Shown in pieces: positions 55,497 to 62,147 of a stretch of DNA of 64,000 nt. The notes below the pieces were generated by a model. It had not been told where the DNA came from. It ran no database searches and saw nothing but the letters and a program-made list of their open reading frames with translations. Every line of letters begins with the position of its first letter. The stretch's first letter is position 1. This DNA is from Pseudomonas baetica (lineage in GTDB: Bacteria; Pseudomonadota; Gammaproteobacteria; Pseudomonadales; Pseudomonadaceae), in the NCBI RefSeq assembly GCF_019733355.1, contig NZ_JAIHLQ010000033.1, positions 1 to 64,000 on the forward strand, written 5' to 3'. The translations under genes and the position numbers were made by a program.

Positions 55497-55525
55497 TTGA
55501 CGAGAATCCGAAAAAACCTTTTAAT
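55497..55525 (+). promoter_or_regulatory. sigma-70 promoter of tRNA-Phe
   Basis: TTGACG (55497-55502), a 17-base spacer and TTTAAT (55520-55525), followed by the GC-rich discriminator GCGCCCC just before the tRNA. This is the usual layout of a stable-RNA promoter. Confidence 0.75.
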
Positions 55526-55535
55526 GCGCCCCGTT

Positions 55536-55611
55536 GCCCAGATAGCTCAGTCGGTAGAGCAGGGGATTGAAAATCCCCGTGTCGGCGGTTCGATTCCGTC
55601 TCTGGGCACCA
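55536..55611 (+). tRNA. tRNA-Phe (GAA)
   Basis: A 76-base tRNA with CCA encoded. The acceptor stem GCCCAGA pairs with TCTGGGC, the anticodon arm is GGGGATTGAAAATCCCC with anticodon GAA at 55569-55571, and the T arm contains GGTTCGATTCC. Its 3' part doubles as the left attachment site of the integrated element, so the end of the functional gene was probably supplied by the element. Confidence 0.98.
55588..55611 (+). other. attL: tRNA-Phe 3' end
   Basis: The 24 bases from GTTCGATTCC to the CCA end recur at 61274-61296 with one substitution and one missing G. Together they are direct repeats bounding the integrase-bearing segment. The exact crossover point cannot be fixed from one sequence. Confidence 0.82.
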
Positions 55612-55656
55612 TTGATTAATTTCAGGTGGTGCCAAAACCACCCGAAAGCCCCAAAG

Positions 55657-55680
55657 AACCCGCCTAGTGCGGGTTTTTTG
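55657..55680 (+). terminator. intrinsic terminator downstream of tRNA-Phe (inside the element)
   Basis: AACCCGC-CTAGT-GCGGGTT hairpin followed by TTTTT. It lies just inside attL and ends the tRNA transcript in the integrated state. Confidence 0.85.
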
Positions 55681-55727
55681 TTTTCTACGGTTCCCATACC
55701 TTCCCTTGTAAGCCCAAACGTATGTGC

Positions 55728-55744
55728 GTAGATTTGTGAGTAGA
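55728..55744 (+). repeat. left arm-type direct repeat of the element
   Basis: The 17-mer GTAGATTTGTGAGTAGA occurs here and, identically, at 61205-61221 next to attR. Exact copies near both ends and close to the integrase gene suggest integrase arm-binding sites. Confidence 0.6.
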
Positions 55745-55762
55745 GCCGGTTCGGTCTAAAAA

Positions 55763-55772
55763 TCTACTCACA
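55763..55772 (-). repeat. inverted copy of the arm-site core
   Basis: TCTACTCACA is the reverse complement of TGTGAGTAGA, the end of the 17-base repeat 28 bases to its left. It lies just before the integrase gene. It may be a further integrase-binding site or an autoregulatory operator. Confidence 0.5.
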
Positions 55773-55819
55773 CCTCGCGAGCCAAGCCCTTGCCAGGTGG
55801 GGCCTGCGAGGGAGCTGCT

Positions 55820-57028
55820 ATGCCGCTATCAGATACCACCATCCGCACCGCCAAACCGACCGAGAAGCTTTATCGCCTCACGGACGCCAACGGGCTGTGC
55901 CTGGAAGTGGCGCCGACCGGCTCCAAGTTGTGGCGCTATCGCTACCGCTTCAACGGCAAGGCCAAGATGCTTGCACTTGGCACCTACCCCGCCGTCACCC
56001 TGCTAAAAGCTCGCCAGCGCCGCGACGAGGCCCGCCAACTGCTAGTTGATGGCATTGATCCAGGCGAACAGAAAAAAGCCACCAGGCAAGCGCAGAAGGC
56101 CGAAGGGCTGACTTTCGAGACAATGGCCCGCGAATGGTTTGCCTACAACGCCCCGCGCTGGGCAGAAAGCACCACCTACAAAGCCAAGCTATATCTGGAA
56201 AACGACTTAATCCCCAATATCGGCTCGCGACCACTGAAAGCCATCACCCGCCCGGAGCTGGTGGAACTGGTGCGCACGGTCGAAGCCCGCGGCACCCTCA
56301 ACGCCGCCGGCAAGATTCGCCAATGGCTACATCAGATATTCCGCTTTGCACTGGCCAAAGGGGCCGTAGACGCCAATCCTGCCACTGACTTGAGTGTGGT
56401 TGCAGCACCCGCAAAGGCCGCTCGCCATCATCCGCACGTCACCTTTGCCGAACTTCCCGAACTGCTGGGCAAAATCGACACCACCAACATCAACATCCTG
56501 ACCCGCTGCGCCATTCGCTTGCTGACGCTAACCGCTGTGCGCCCCGGCGAACTACGCGCCGCGCCCTGGTCTGAGTTCGACTTAAACGCCGCCACCTGGA
56601 CAATCCCAAAAGAGCGCATGAAAGCGCGCCGCCCGCATGCGGTGCCCCTGCCCCGCCAAGCCATTTCCATCCTGCGCCAGCTCCAAGAAATCACCGGGCA
56701 TTACCCGCTGGTGTTCGCCGGCCAGCAAAATCCGGCCCGTCCAATGAGTGAAAACACTGTCAACAAGGCATTGCGCCTAATGGGCTACGAAGGCCGCCAG
56801 ACCGGCCACGGTTTTCGTCATCTGCTGAGCACAGAATTAAACGGGCGCGGGTACAACAAAGACTGGATAGAGCGCCAACTGGCCCATGGCGATAGCGACG
56901 AAATACGCGCCACCTACAACCACGCCGCCTACTTGGAGCAACGCCGAGAAATGATGCAAGCCTGGGCTGATTCGATAGATGCCCTGTGTGCCGGTGCCAA
57001 TGTGGTGAACATCAAGCGGAAAGCATGA
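55820..57028 (+). CDS. int: tyrosine-type site-specific integrase (P4/DUF4102 type)
   Basis: A 402-residue phage-type integrase that catalyses integration and excision at tRNA-Phe. The N-terminal DUF4102 arm-binding domain begins MPLSDTTIRTAKPTEKLYRL and includes LWRYRYRFNGKAKMLALGTYP. A SAM-like core-binding domain follows (about 100-185), then the catalytic domain with Arg in TAVRPGELRAAPWSE, HGFRH and the Tyr in ATYNHAAYLEQRREMMQ. The ATG at 55820 has GGGAG six bases upstream; an upstream ATG at 55790 is less likely. All catalytic motifs look intact. Confidence 0.95.
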   Translation: MPLSDTTIRTAKPTEKLYRLTDANGLCLEVAPTGSKLWRYRYRFNGKAKMLALGTYPAVTLLKARQRRDEARQLLVDGIDPGEQKKATRQAQKAEGLTFETMAREWFAYNAPRWAESTTYKAKLYLENDLIPNIGSRPLKAITRPELVELVRTVEARGTLNAAGKIRQWLHQIFRFALAKGAVDANPATDLSVVAAPAKAARHHPHVTFAELPELLGKIDTTNINILTRCAIRLLTLTAVRPGELRAAPWSEFDLNAATWTIPKERMKARRPHAVPLPRQAISILRQLQEITGHYPLVFAGQQNPARPMSENTVNKALRLMGYEGRQTGHGFRHLLSTELNGRGYNKDWIERQLAHGDSDEIRATYNHAAYLEQRREMMQAWADSIDALCAGANVVNIKRKA

Positions 57029-57546
57029 CCGGGGTAATGCCAATGACAGAGCGGTTTGATGCAAATGATCTGCTGACACCGGCACAGGCAACAGAACTAC
57101 TAGCACACCGAGCTATGAAAAATGGCGAGGATCTGGCAGACGCGAAAGGTCGCTGGCGCAAGCGCATAGAAGCGGCCTATGGACAGGGCAAGTTAGAGCA
57201 GATCAACCGCAAATATCGTTGTGGTGATTTGCTGGAGTGGGCAAGGGGCCTAAAACGATCAGTCCCAGCAAATTGGCTGAGCCGCCTTAACGACCTTCCA
57301 CTTCCAACTCTATCTGGAGAGGCAAAAATACAGATCCGAGCGGAGGGTGAAGGTCTTGTTATCCCTGCTTTACCCCAAACGCTTGAAGAAGCACACGCCC
57401 GAATCATTCATCTCCACGGGGTAATAGAATCGAAACAGCTTGAGATAGATGGGCTGAAACCAGACGCTGATCGCTATAGAGCGAACTGCGCAACAAATAC
57501 GAATAACGCTCGCCGAAAGAGGAAATTGGCGGAGGACAAAAACTAG
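57025..57546 (+). CDS. hypothetical protein of the tRNA-Phe element
   Basis: A 173-residue soluble protein whose ATG overlaps the integrase stop (ATGA); later ATGs at 57037 and 57043 are alternatives. The N-terminal half reads as a helical, possibly DNA-binding region (LLTPAQATELLAHRAM, RWRKRIEAAYGQGKLEQINRKYRCGDLLEWARG). The C-terminal 50 residues form a short heptad-like segment (EEAHARIIHLHGVIESKQLEIDGL) ending in a basic tail (ARRKRKLAEDKN). No family recognised. Confidence 0.65.
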   Translation: MTGVMPMTERFDANDLLTPAQATELLAHRAMKNGEDLADAKGRWRKRIEAAYGQGKLEQINRKYRCGDLLEWARGLKRSVPANWLSRLNDLPLPTLSGEAKIQIRAEGEGLVIPALPQTLEEAHARIIHLHGVIESKQLEIDGLKPDADRYRANCATNTNNARRKRKLAEDKN

Positions 57547-57616
57547 CGTTGTAGATCCTGAACCTCCACCAATAATGACGAAGCCATGACCCAACACCTC
57601 CCAAGGAGACGACATC

Positions 57617-57847
57617 ATGGCCGCACCAACCCAAGCAGTTCTCGCAGAACAGTCCCGCCGCTTCATCAAACTGCGCGAAGTCAAAGCGCTGACCACTCTA
57701 TCCACATCTGAGCTTTACCGGCGCATTGCCGCTGGAACTTTCCCTGCGCAAATCATGCTTGGGCCTAAGTCTGTTGTTTGGATCGAAGCTGAGGTGCTGG
57801 CGTGGTGCGATGAACGCATTGCCGCCAGCCGTGGGGAGGTCGCATAA
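57617..57847 (+). CDS. AlpA family phage-type transcriptional regulator
   Basis: A 76-residue MerR/Xis-like winged-helix protein of the AlpA family (FIKLREVKALTTLSTSELYRRIAAGTFPAQIMLGPKSVVWIEAEVLAWCDERIA). In P4-like elements AlpA activates integrase or excision functions. A strong AAGGAG lies ahead of the ATG. It directly abuts the next gene, so the two are co-translated. Confidence 0.9.
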   Translation: MAAPTQAVLAEQSRRFIKLREVKALTTLSTSELYRRIAAGTFPAQIMLGPKSVVWIEAEVLAWCDERIAASRGEVA

Positions 57848-58153
57848 ATGGACGCAAAAAAAAGCGCCAACCAAACGGCCAGCCCTATCAAATCACCCAA
57901 CAATGATACCAGCACCAGCGCACAACGCGCCCGCCTGCTGAGCCGCCTACAAGTCGAACCAATAGACACAATCGCAGCTCGTGGCGAGTTGAACGTGATG
58001 TCTCCAGCACCACGAATCAAAGAGCTACGCGAGCAAGGGCATCCCATCAAAACCCACCGAATCACCCGAATGGATGAGCACGGACGCACGCACCGACGCG
58101 TGGCCCTGTACTACCTAAGCACCAGCACCGCCCCCGTCCAAGCCGAGGTTTAA
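57848..58153 (+). CDS. small helix-turn-helix protein of the element
   Basis: A 101-residue protein starting on the base after the AlpA stop. After a polar tail, residues 27-75 (AQRARLLSRLQVEPIDTIAARGELNVMSPAPRIKELREQGHPIKTHRI) look like the winged HTH domain common beside AlpA in such islands (HTH_39-like). The remainder (DEHGRTHRRVALYYLS) would be the wing. Likely a DNA-binding regulator; target unknown. Confidence 0.75.
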   Translation: MDAKKSANQTASPIKSPNNDTSTSAQRARLLSRLQVEPIDTIAARGELNVMSPAPRIKELREQGHPIKTHRITRMDEHGRTHRRVALYYLSTSTAPVQAEV

Positions 58154-58156
58154 CCC

Positions 58157-58297
58157 ATGCAAATTCAAAACGGCGCTAACCCGCCGACGCCGAAGGCTTG
58201 CCCAAATTTGGCTTACCGCTACCTGTTCACCCTGGCACCGGCTGGTGCTGAGCTGGTGTTATTGATCGCTATCGAGGTGGCCTTATGGATTGTGTGA
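58157..58297 (+). CDS. 46-residue small ORF with hydrophobic C terminus
   Basis: An ATG four bases after the previous stop opens a 46-codon frame. The N half is polar (MQIQNGANPPTPKACPN) and the C half is hydrophobic (LAPAGAELVLLIAIEVALWIV). Its stop lies inside the start of the next gene (13-base overlap), which suggests real translational coupling. No family recognised; it could be a small membrane peptide. Confidence 0.45.
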   Translation: MQIQNGANPPTPKACPNLAYRYLFTLAPAGAELVLLIAIEVALWIV

Positions 58298-58518
58298 CTC
58301 AGCTCCGCGACGCGCTACAGGCCGCGCTCGGGCCGCTTGATTGGCTGCCAGAGCCAGACGGCGATATCCATCGCCTCCACGTCCCGAGCGATAAGCAAGG
58401 CACCTGCAATGGCTGGTATTTGTTATCCGCTGGCTCGCCCCCTGCTGGCTGCTTTGACAGTTGGCGTAAGTCGGGATTATTTACGGCTGGTACGGCCCAT
58501 CTCTTCGGCTGGACTTAA
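58285..58518 (+). CDS. primase N-terminal-like piece (truncated)
   Basis: A 77-residue product resembling only the N terminus of the large toprim/primase-helicase proteins of integrative elements, which share the pattern G-x2-HR-x(3-9)-G-x3-GWY-x10-PAG-F-x-SWR. Here it reads GDIHRLHVPSDKQGTCNGWYLLSAGSPPAGCFDSWR. The rest (toprim and helicase domains, several hundred residues) is absent, and a different gene begins three bases after the stop. It is either a deletion remnant or a stand-alone domain. Confidence 0.6.
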   Translation: MDCVTQLRDALQAALGPLDWLPEPDGDIHRLHVPSDKQGTCNGWYLLSAGSPPAGCFDSWRKSGLFTAGTAHLFGWT

Positions 58519-58520
58519 TC

Positions 58521-58946
58521 ATGGCCAAGTCCTACGGGAAATCCAAAGGCCGTAAGGAAGCCGGTGGGTTCTCGATGTTCCTGCACGTTGTCGAGGATCA
58601 CCCGGACTTTCAAAGTTTGTCCGGTAGCGCGCTCAAGGTGTTGCACAGCCTTGTTCGTCAATACAACGGCAGAAACAACGGCAACTTATCCGCGACGATA
58701 ACGCAGCTCAAGCCACGCGGCATTGCATCAACCGCAACGCTCACAAAGGTGCTTAGCGAACTACAAGATAAAAACCTAATCGTCCGCACCCGCCAAGGGC
58801 GCTTTATCAACCCAGGGGGGCGCTGCGCTCTTTATGCCGTCACCTGGTATGCAATCGACGACTGCCCCGGCGCAGACCTAGAGATCAAATCGACCAACGC
58901 GCCACCACGATGTTTTGCCACCAAAAGAGCAGAACGCCCGCTTTAA
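58521..58946 (+). CDS. winged-helix-like (replication-associated?) protein
   Basis: A 141-residue protein. Residues 15-105 read as a helical DNA-binding fold (FSMFLHVVEDHPDFQSLSGSALKVLHSLVRQYNGRNNGNLSATITQLKPRGIASTATLTKVLSELQDKNLIVRTRQGRFINPGG in outline: helices, a turn, then a beta wing). Similar small proteins occur next to primases in mobile islands. It follows the primase piece closely and is followed by iteron-like repeats, which suggests a replication or copy-control role. The last 25 residues may be a recently altered tail. Confidence 0.55.
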   Translation: MAKSYGKSKGRKEAGGFSMFLHVVEDHPDFQSLSGSALKVLHSLVRQYNGRNNGNLSATITQLKPRGIASTATLTKVLSELQDKNLIVRTRQGRFINPGGRCALYAVTWYAIDDCPGADLEIKSTNAPPRCFATKRAERPL

Positions 58947-59088
58947 CTATTGAAGCGAGTCGATTCACTTATTGAAGCTGGCAGCGGGAAAAAAGGCTTA
59001 AAAGCAGCGAAATACAGACGAAATACGGAACCACCTGCTTTAGATATTGAACCGATGGTGGGGGTTAGCCTGCTTTAAAAAGTGAAGC
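58940..59088 (+). repeat. iteron-like direct repeats (four copies)
   Basis: Four 17-base copies on one strand: GCTTTAACTATTGAAGC (58940), GATTCACTTATTGAAGC (58962), GCTTTAGATATTGAACC (59037) and GCTTTAAAAAGTGAAGC (59072). The first two start 22 bases apart, the classical iteron period. They lie just after the replication-type gene, in the 312-base gap before the zinc-ribbon gene, which holds no other gene I can support. They could be an origin or a protein-binding array, or a degenerate coding repeat. Confidence 0.45.
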
Positions 59089-59258
59089 CCTTTATAGATA
59101 TACCAATGGGTGTTGTCTGTGCCGGTGCAAAGCATCACGCAATGAGCAGGCAAGTCAGCTTTGCCGCAGCCAGTGCGTGACCATTCCCTGAACCTCAATT
59201 TGAGGGGGCGCAGGACGAAAACACCTTTTCAATTTCCCAATTGATTTAGGTTCACTAA

Positions 59259-59879
59259 ATGAGCAGACGTAAGGAAAAAGACGCGACCGAGGATTACCGA
59301 GCGCTCGACGTTCGAGCACTGCATCGTGCCGGTGTGCTGGTGGCTGGCTGGAGCGGTAATTGGCAATGGTCACGCAACGGCGGAGTGCGGGCGAAAATTG
59401 GCGTCACTGTCGAAAGCTTGACCCGGCTGCACCTGTGCTATCAGGCCACGAGCAGGGGCCAAGTAGAGGCGAAGGACTACGTTGTGCCGGTAGTCTGGAC
59501 GTCTTGTCACCTAGGCGGCAGTCGCCCATGGTTTAGCTGCCCAAGCTGTGGCCGCCGAGTAGCAAAATTGTACGGTGGCGTCGTGTTTGCCTGCCGCCAC
59601 TGCTGGCGCTTGAACTATGCGAGCCAGCAGGTCAGTACGCGCGACCGAGCTGCCGATCGCTCGTGGAGTCTGCGCCGCCGCCTCGGTTGTGATGAGGGAT
59701 TTTTATCCATGCCAGCCGAGTACATATGTAAGCCAAAGGGCATGCACTGGCGGACGTTCAATCGCAAAATTGCACTACTCAAGCAAGTGGATGCCGGCGC
59801 CCTGGCAGACGCAGAGGCCATGCTCGCCAGCATCGACCGCAGATTGGGCACGTTGGGTGCGGCACTATTTCAACGCTGA
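59259..59879 (+). CDS. zinc-ribbon protein of the element, function unknown
   Basis: A 206-residue protein with a clear zinc ribbon: CPSCGRRVAKLYGGVVFACRHCWRLNY (two CxxC pairs 16 residues apart, near residues 93-115). The N-terminal part holds GVLVAGWSGNWQWSRNGG; a short Arg-rich segment (RSWSLRRRLGC) and GMHWRTFNRKIALL lie in the C-terminal half. The family occurs widely in proteobacterial genomes, often near mobile genes, without assigned function. Nucleic-acid binding is a reasonable guess from the ribbon and basic patches. Confidence 0.7.
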   Translation: MSRRKEKDATEDYRALDVRALHRAGVLVAGWSGNWQWSRNGGVRAKIGVTVESLTRLHLCYQATSRGQVEAKDYVVPVVWTSCHLGGSRPWFSCPSCGRRVAKLYGGVVFACRHCWRLNYASQQVSTRDRAADRSWSLRRRLGCDEGFLSMPAEYICKPKGMHWRTFNRKIALLKQVDAGALADAEAMLASIDRRLGTLGAALFQR

Positions 59880-59940
59880 CTCACCCACACCGAATGAGTC
59901 AGCCGCCAATGGGCGATCGCAGCGTTCACGACCAGTAGGC

Positions 59941-60600
59941 TTAGTGGCAATTTGTCTGGACCATCGACCCGTAAGAAGAGCTTGTACAACTTATGTTCTT
60001 GCTGGCTGCATTATTCATCCGATCAAGGTTTTGATTATTGCTGTCGTTGATCATCTGGATGGCTCCCATGGCATTTTTATCTGAAGCCTCTCGCCGCTGT
60101 TGAGCCAAAGCAGCCTCTGTACGCTCATCACTTGCGGCACTGGACAACTCTTCGCGCTTATCTTCAGCACTCTGCTGCTGCAGCTGAAGCAAGCAATTGC
60201 CAAATTCAGGGGTGTTTGGCGTGAACCCGAAGTCCTGCTGACATGTTGCTTTGGCGTTCTGAATATTCGCCTTCATTTGCTGCCTTTTGGTGTCGGCCAT
60301 TTGCTGTTGTTTTAGCTCTTCATCCTTCGCGCTGATGCACTGGAAATTCAAATCAGCCTTTGCGTAACGAGCCATTCCAGATGGCTCAGACGTTACTTTA
60401 CCAATTACGGGTGGGGCGCCATTGTCTTGACAGAATTGGTCGATTTTTCTACGGCAAGTTTCGATCGCATTATCCGCTGAGAAATCAAAAAAACTCCCGA
60501 TGGCACTGCATTCGTAACGATCTGCACTTAGCGTGTTAATCGTGCCGGAGGCACAGCCAGCCAAAAGCGCAAATGCTCCAGCAGCAAAAATAATCTTCAT
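59941..60600 (-). CDS. lipoprotein cargo of the element
   Basis: A 219-residue lipoprotein with signal peptide and lipobox LAGC (Cys16). The mature protein has a cysteine-containing N domain (YECSAIGSFFDFSADNAIETCRRKIDQFCQDNG), then a long Gln/Lys/Ala-rich helix (about 95-180), and a Ser/Cys-rich end (ISCTSSSYGSMVQTNC). The ATG at 60600 has GGAAG upstream; an ATG 81 bases earlier is less likely. It is the only minus-strand gene of the element, which suggests independent expression as cargo. Not recognised. Confidence 0.65.
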   Translation of the reverse strand: MKIIFAAGAFALLAGCASGTINTLSADRYECSAIGSFFDFSADNAIETCRRKIDQFCQDNGAPPVIGKVTSEPSGMARYAKADLNFQCISAKDEELKQQQMADTKRQQMKANIQNAKATCQQDFGFTPNTPEFGNCLLQLQQQSAEDKREELSSAASDERTEAALAQQRREASDKNAMGAIQMINDSNNQNLDRMNNAASKNISCTSSSYGSMVQTNCH

Positions 60601-60813
60601 TTCTTTCTTCCTGAATGATCGGACAACTGAAAACGCGCAGTGAGCTTGTCGCTGCCTACCATGGAGGAGAACGATTAGCACTCACCAAGAACATACTAGG
60701 GGTGCCATGGGAGCAGCGGCGTTGCCGCTCAAATGGCACAAGCAAAAGAGATTCAAAAGCGGTAGATCGATACTCTGTAGATGCTAACACGAGGGGCAGG
60801 CACCCTATCAAGC

Positions 60814-61050
60814 ATGACATCTGCCTCCCCCACCTCCGCTCGGCATCGCATATCTGGCAACCTCAAGCGCCTGCGCCTTGAGCGCGGACTAAGCCAGGAA
60901 AAAGCTGCAGAGCTTGCCGACTTTCACCGCACCTACGTTTCTCAACTAGAACGCTGCGTCACCAACATCAGCATTGATGGTTTGGAACGTTTGGCTTTCG
61001 CACTCGACGTGGATGTTGTGGACTTGCTACAGCCTACTGACGATCAATAA
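60814..61050 (+). CDS. Xre-family (HTH_3) transcriptional regulator
   Basis: A 78-residue Cro/CI-type repressor made of a single HTH domain (ISGNLKRLRLERGLSQEKAAELADFHRTYVSQLERCVTNISIDGLERLAFALDVDVVDLL). The start at 60814 is chosen because it lies closest to the domain; an ATG at 60781 adds 11 residues, and neither has a strong Shine-Dalgarno. As the last gene before attR it may control the element or the divergent lipoprotein gene. Confidence 0.85.
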   Translation: MTSASPTSARHRISGNLKRLRLERGLSQEKAAELADFHRTYVSQLERCVTNISIDGLERLAFALDVDVVDLLQPTDDQ

Positions 61051-61204
61051 CGTAACCGGTGACAGCCTTCCTCTGGAGTTGGCCAGTCAACTATGGCTGA
61101 TGCCCCTCCGGCAATCGATTAAGCCTGACGCTGATCGGAAGAAAAGCCGCCCATGAGCGAGAGGGAGAAAACGACCGACTGAGGGGCAGCAAAGTAAAAA
61201 GCGA

Positions 61205-61221
61205 GTAGATTTGTGAGTAGA
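61205..61221 (+). repeat. right arm-type direct repeat of the element
   Basis: Exact copy of the 17-mer at 55728-55744, 53 bases before attR. Here the core is also partly duplicated in tandem (GAGTAGAT at 61203 and 61215). Confidence 0.6.
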
Positions 61222-61273
61222 TAGAAACAAAATCCACTAACAACTCCAGATAATACGCAGCCCACAGCCAACA

Positions 61274-61296
61274 GTTCGATTCTGTCTCTGGCACCA
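61274..61296 (+). other. attR: displaced tRNA-Phe 3' end
   Basis: GTTCGATTCTGTCTCTGG then CACCA: a copy of the last 24 bases of tRNA-Phe with C to T at one position and one G missing. It is immediately followed by a strong terminator, which was probably the terminator of the tRNA gene before integration. Confidence 0.8.
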
Positions 61297-61303
61297 AATA
61301 CCG

Positions 61304-61336
61304 AAAACCCTGAATCGCAAGATTCAGGGTTTTTTT
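61304..61336 (+). terminator. intrinsic terminator, probably the original tRNA-Phe terminator
   Basis: AACCCTGAATC-GCAA-GATTCAGGGTT stem followed by TTTTT, eight bases after the attR tRNA end. It now stands outside the element without an upstream tRNA. Confidence 0.88.
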
Positions 61337-61420
61337 ATGCCTGCGATTTGATGAGGACTGTTATCGACCTCTGGATTCGCGATAACTTGCCCCCCCTTAC
61401 GGAAGAGGGTCACCCCGTCG

Positions 61421-61765
61421 ATGAACCAGAAACGAACGCGCATCCCACTGCCCCATCCGCCGCCGTATCGCCCAAGCCGCGCAACTTACTGGCTGACAGT
61501 GTTCGTTGCCGTGATGATTGCTTTCGCCATCGGCGCATCGATCTACATGCTGATCGACAGCTGGGTCACTGGCTCCATCACCACCAACAATCGCGGCCCG
61601 CGCAGCACCTACACCCTGGCCCTGCAACCTCGGCGGTTTTGGTTCGAGTTCGTTTGGCAAAGCATCGGTACTGTATTTCTGCTGGTTATCGGGGTGTTCG
61701 GGCTGTGGATTTATCGCAAAGTGCAGGAGCCTGTGGAAAAACCCAAAGGCAAGCGCCAACGCTAA
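61421..61765 (+). CDS. small two-helix membrane protein
   Basis: A 114-residue protein with a proline- and arginine-rich N tail (RIPLPHPPPYRPSR), a membrane helix (YWLTVFVAVMIAFAIGASIYML, about 24-45), a loop of about 30 residues, a second helix (IGTVFLLVIGVFGLWIY, about 82-98) and a basic end (KPKGKRQR). It is the first chromosomal gene after the element. No family recognised. Confidence 0.6.
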   Translation: MNQKRTRIPLPHPPPYRPSRATYWLTVFVAVMIAFAIGASIYMLIDSWVTGSITTNNRGPRSTYTLALQPRRFWFEFVWQSIGTVFLLVIGVFGLWIYRKVQEPVEKPKGKRQR

Positions 61766-61778
61766 GCACAGGTCGCAT

Positions 61779-62060
61779 TCAAAGAGTGTTGACGTAATCG
61801 ACCGGCAGCAAGACCGTGTCCAAAGCCGCGTCTACCGGCAGAGATACGACCGTAATCAGCGGGCAGACGATCATGAAGTAGCAGATGACAGCATGTGGCA
61901 TGCCGTCCCCTCCTCTCACGCCAAGCAAGTGCAAGTTGCCATCGACGCCTTTGTAGTAAGGCTCTGCAGAGTCACCGTTCAATCGCCCGATCATCGTTCC
62001 ACAACCGGCCAACATCAAAACCAGACTGGCTACTGAGCCAATACGCAAAATCCCTTTCAA
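61779..62060 (-). CDS. YceK/YidQ family lipoprotein
   Basis: A 93-residue lipoprotein with lipobox LAGC (Cys20) followed by GTMIGRLNG, and the family C-terminal block PLITVVSLPVDAALDTVLLPVDYV typical of YceK/YidQ (DUF1375). Probably outer-membrane attached. It is convergent with the small membrane protein, 13 bases away. Function unknown. Confidence 0.87.
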   Translation of the reverse strand: MKGILRIGSVASLVLMLAGCGTMIGRLNGDSAEPYYKGVDGNLHLLGVRGGDGMPHAVICYFMIVCPLITVVSLPVDAALDTVLLPVDYVNTL

Positions 62061-62147
62061 ACCAGCGCTTCCTTACGTCACAAAACATGAGGCGCGGGAT
62101 TGTACCTGCGTCCATTTCTTGCGAATGGATTATCGCTATAGCTCTTC

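Larger units (their letters stand above)
55588..61296. mobile_element. small integrative element in tRNA-Phe (about 5.7 kb)
   Basis: Bounded by duplicated tRNA-Phe 3' ends, with a P4-type integrase directly inside attL. Contents in order: integrase, hypothetical protein, AlpA regulator, HTH protein, small ORF, primase N-terminal piece, winged-helix-like protein, iteron-like repeats, zinc-ribbon protein, lipoprotein (minus strand), Xre regulator. No capsid, packaging or conjugation gene is present, so it is a satellite-like or decayed island. REP doublets, spaced every few kilobases elsewhere, are absent from it, which supports recent acquisition. Confidence 0.85.

Noticed and set aside
59106..59180. 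24-codon frame upstream of the zinc-ribbon gene
   Set aside because: No Shine-Dalgarno, no recognisable composition, and too short to support without conservation data.
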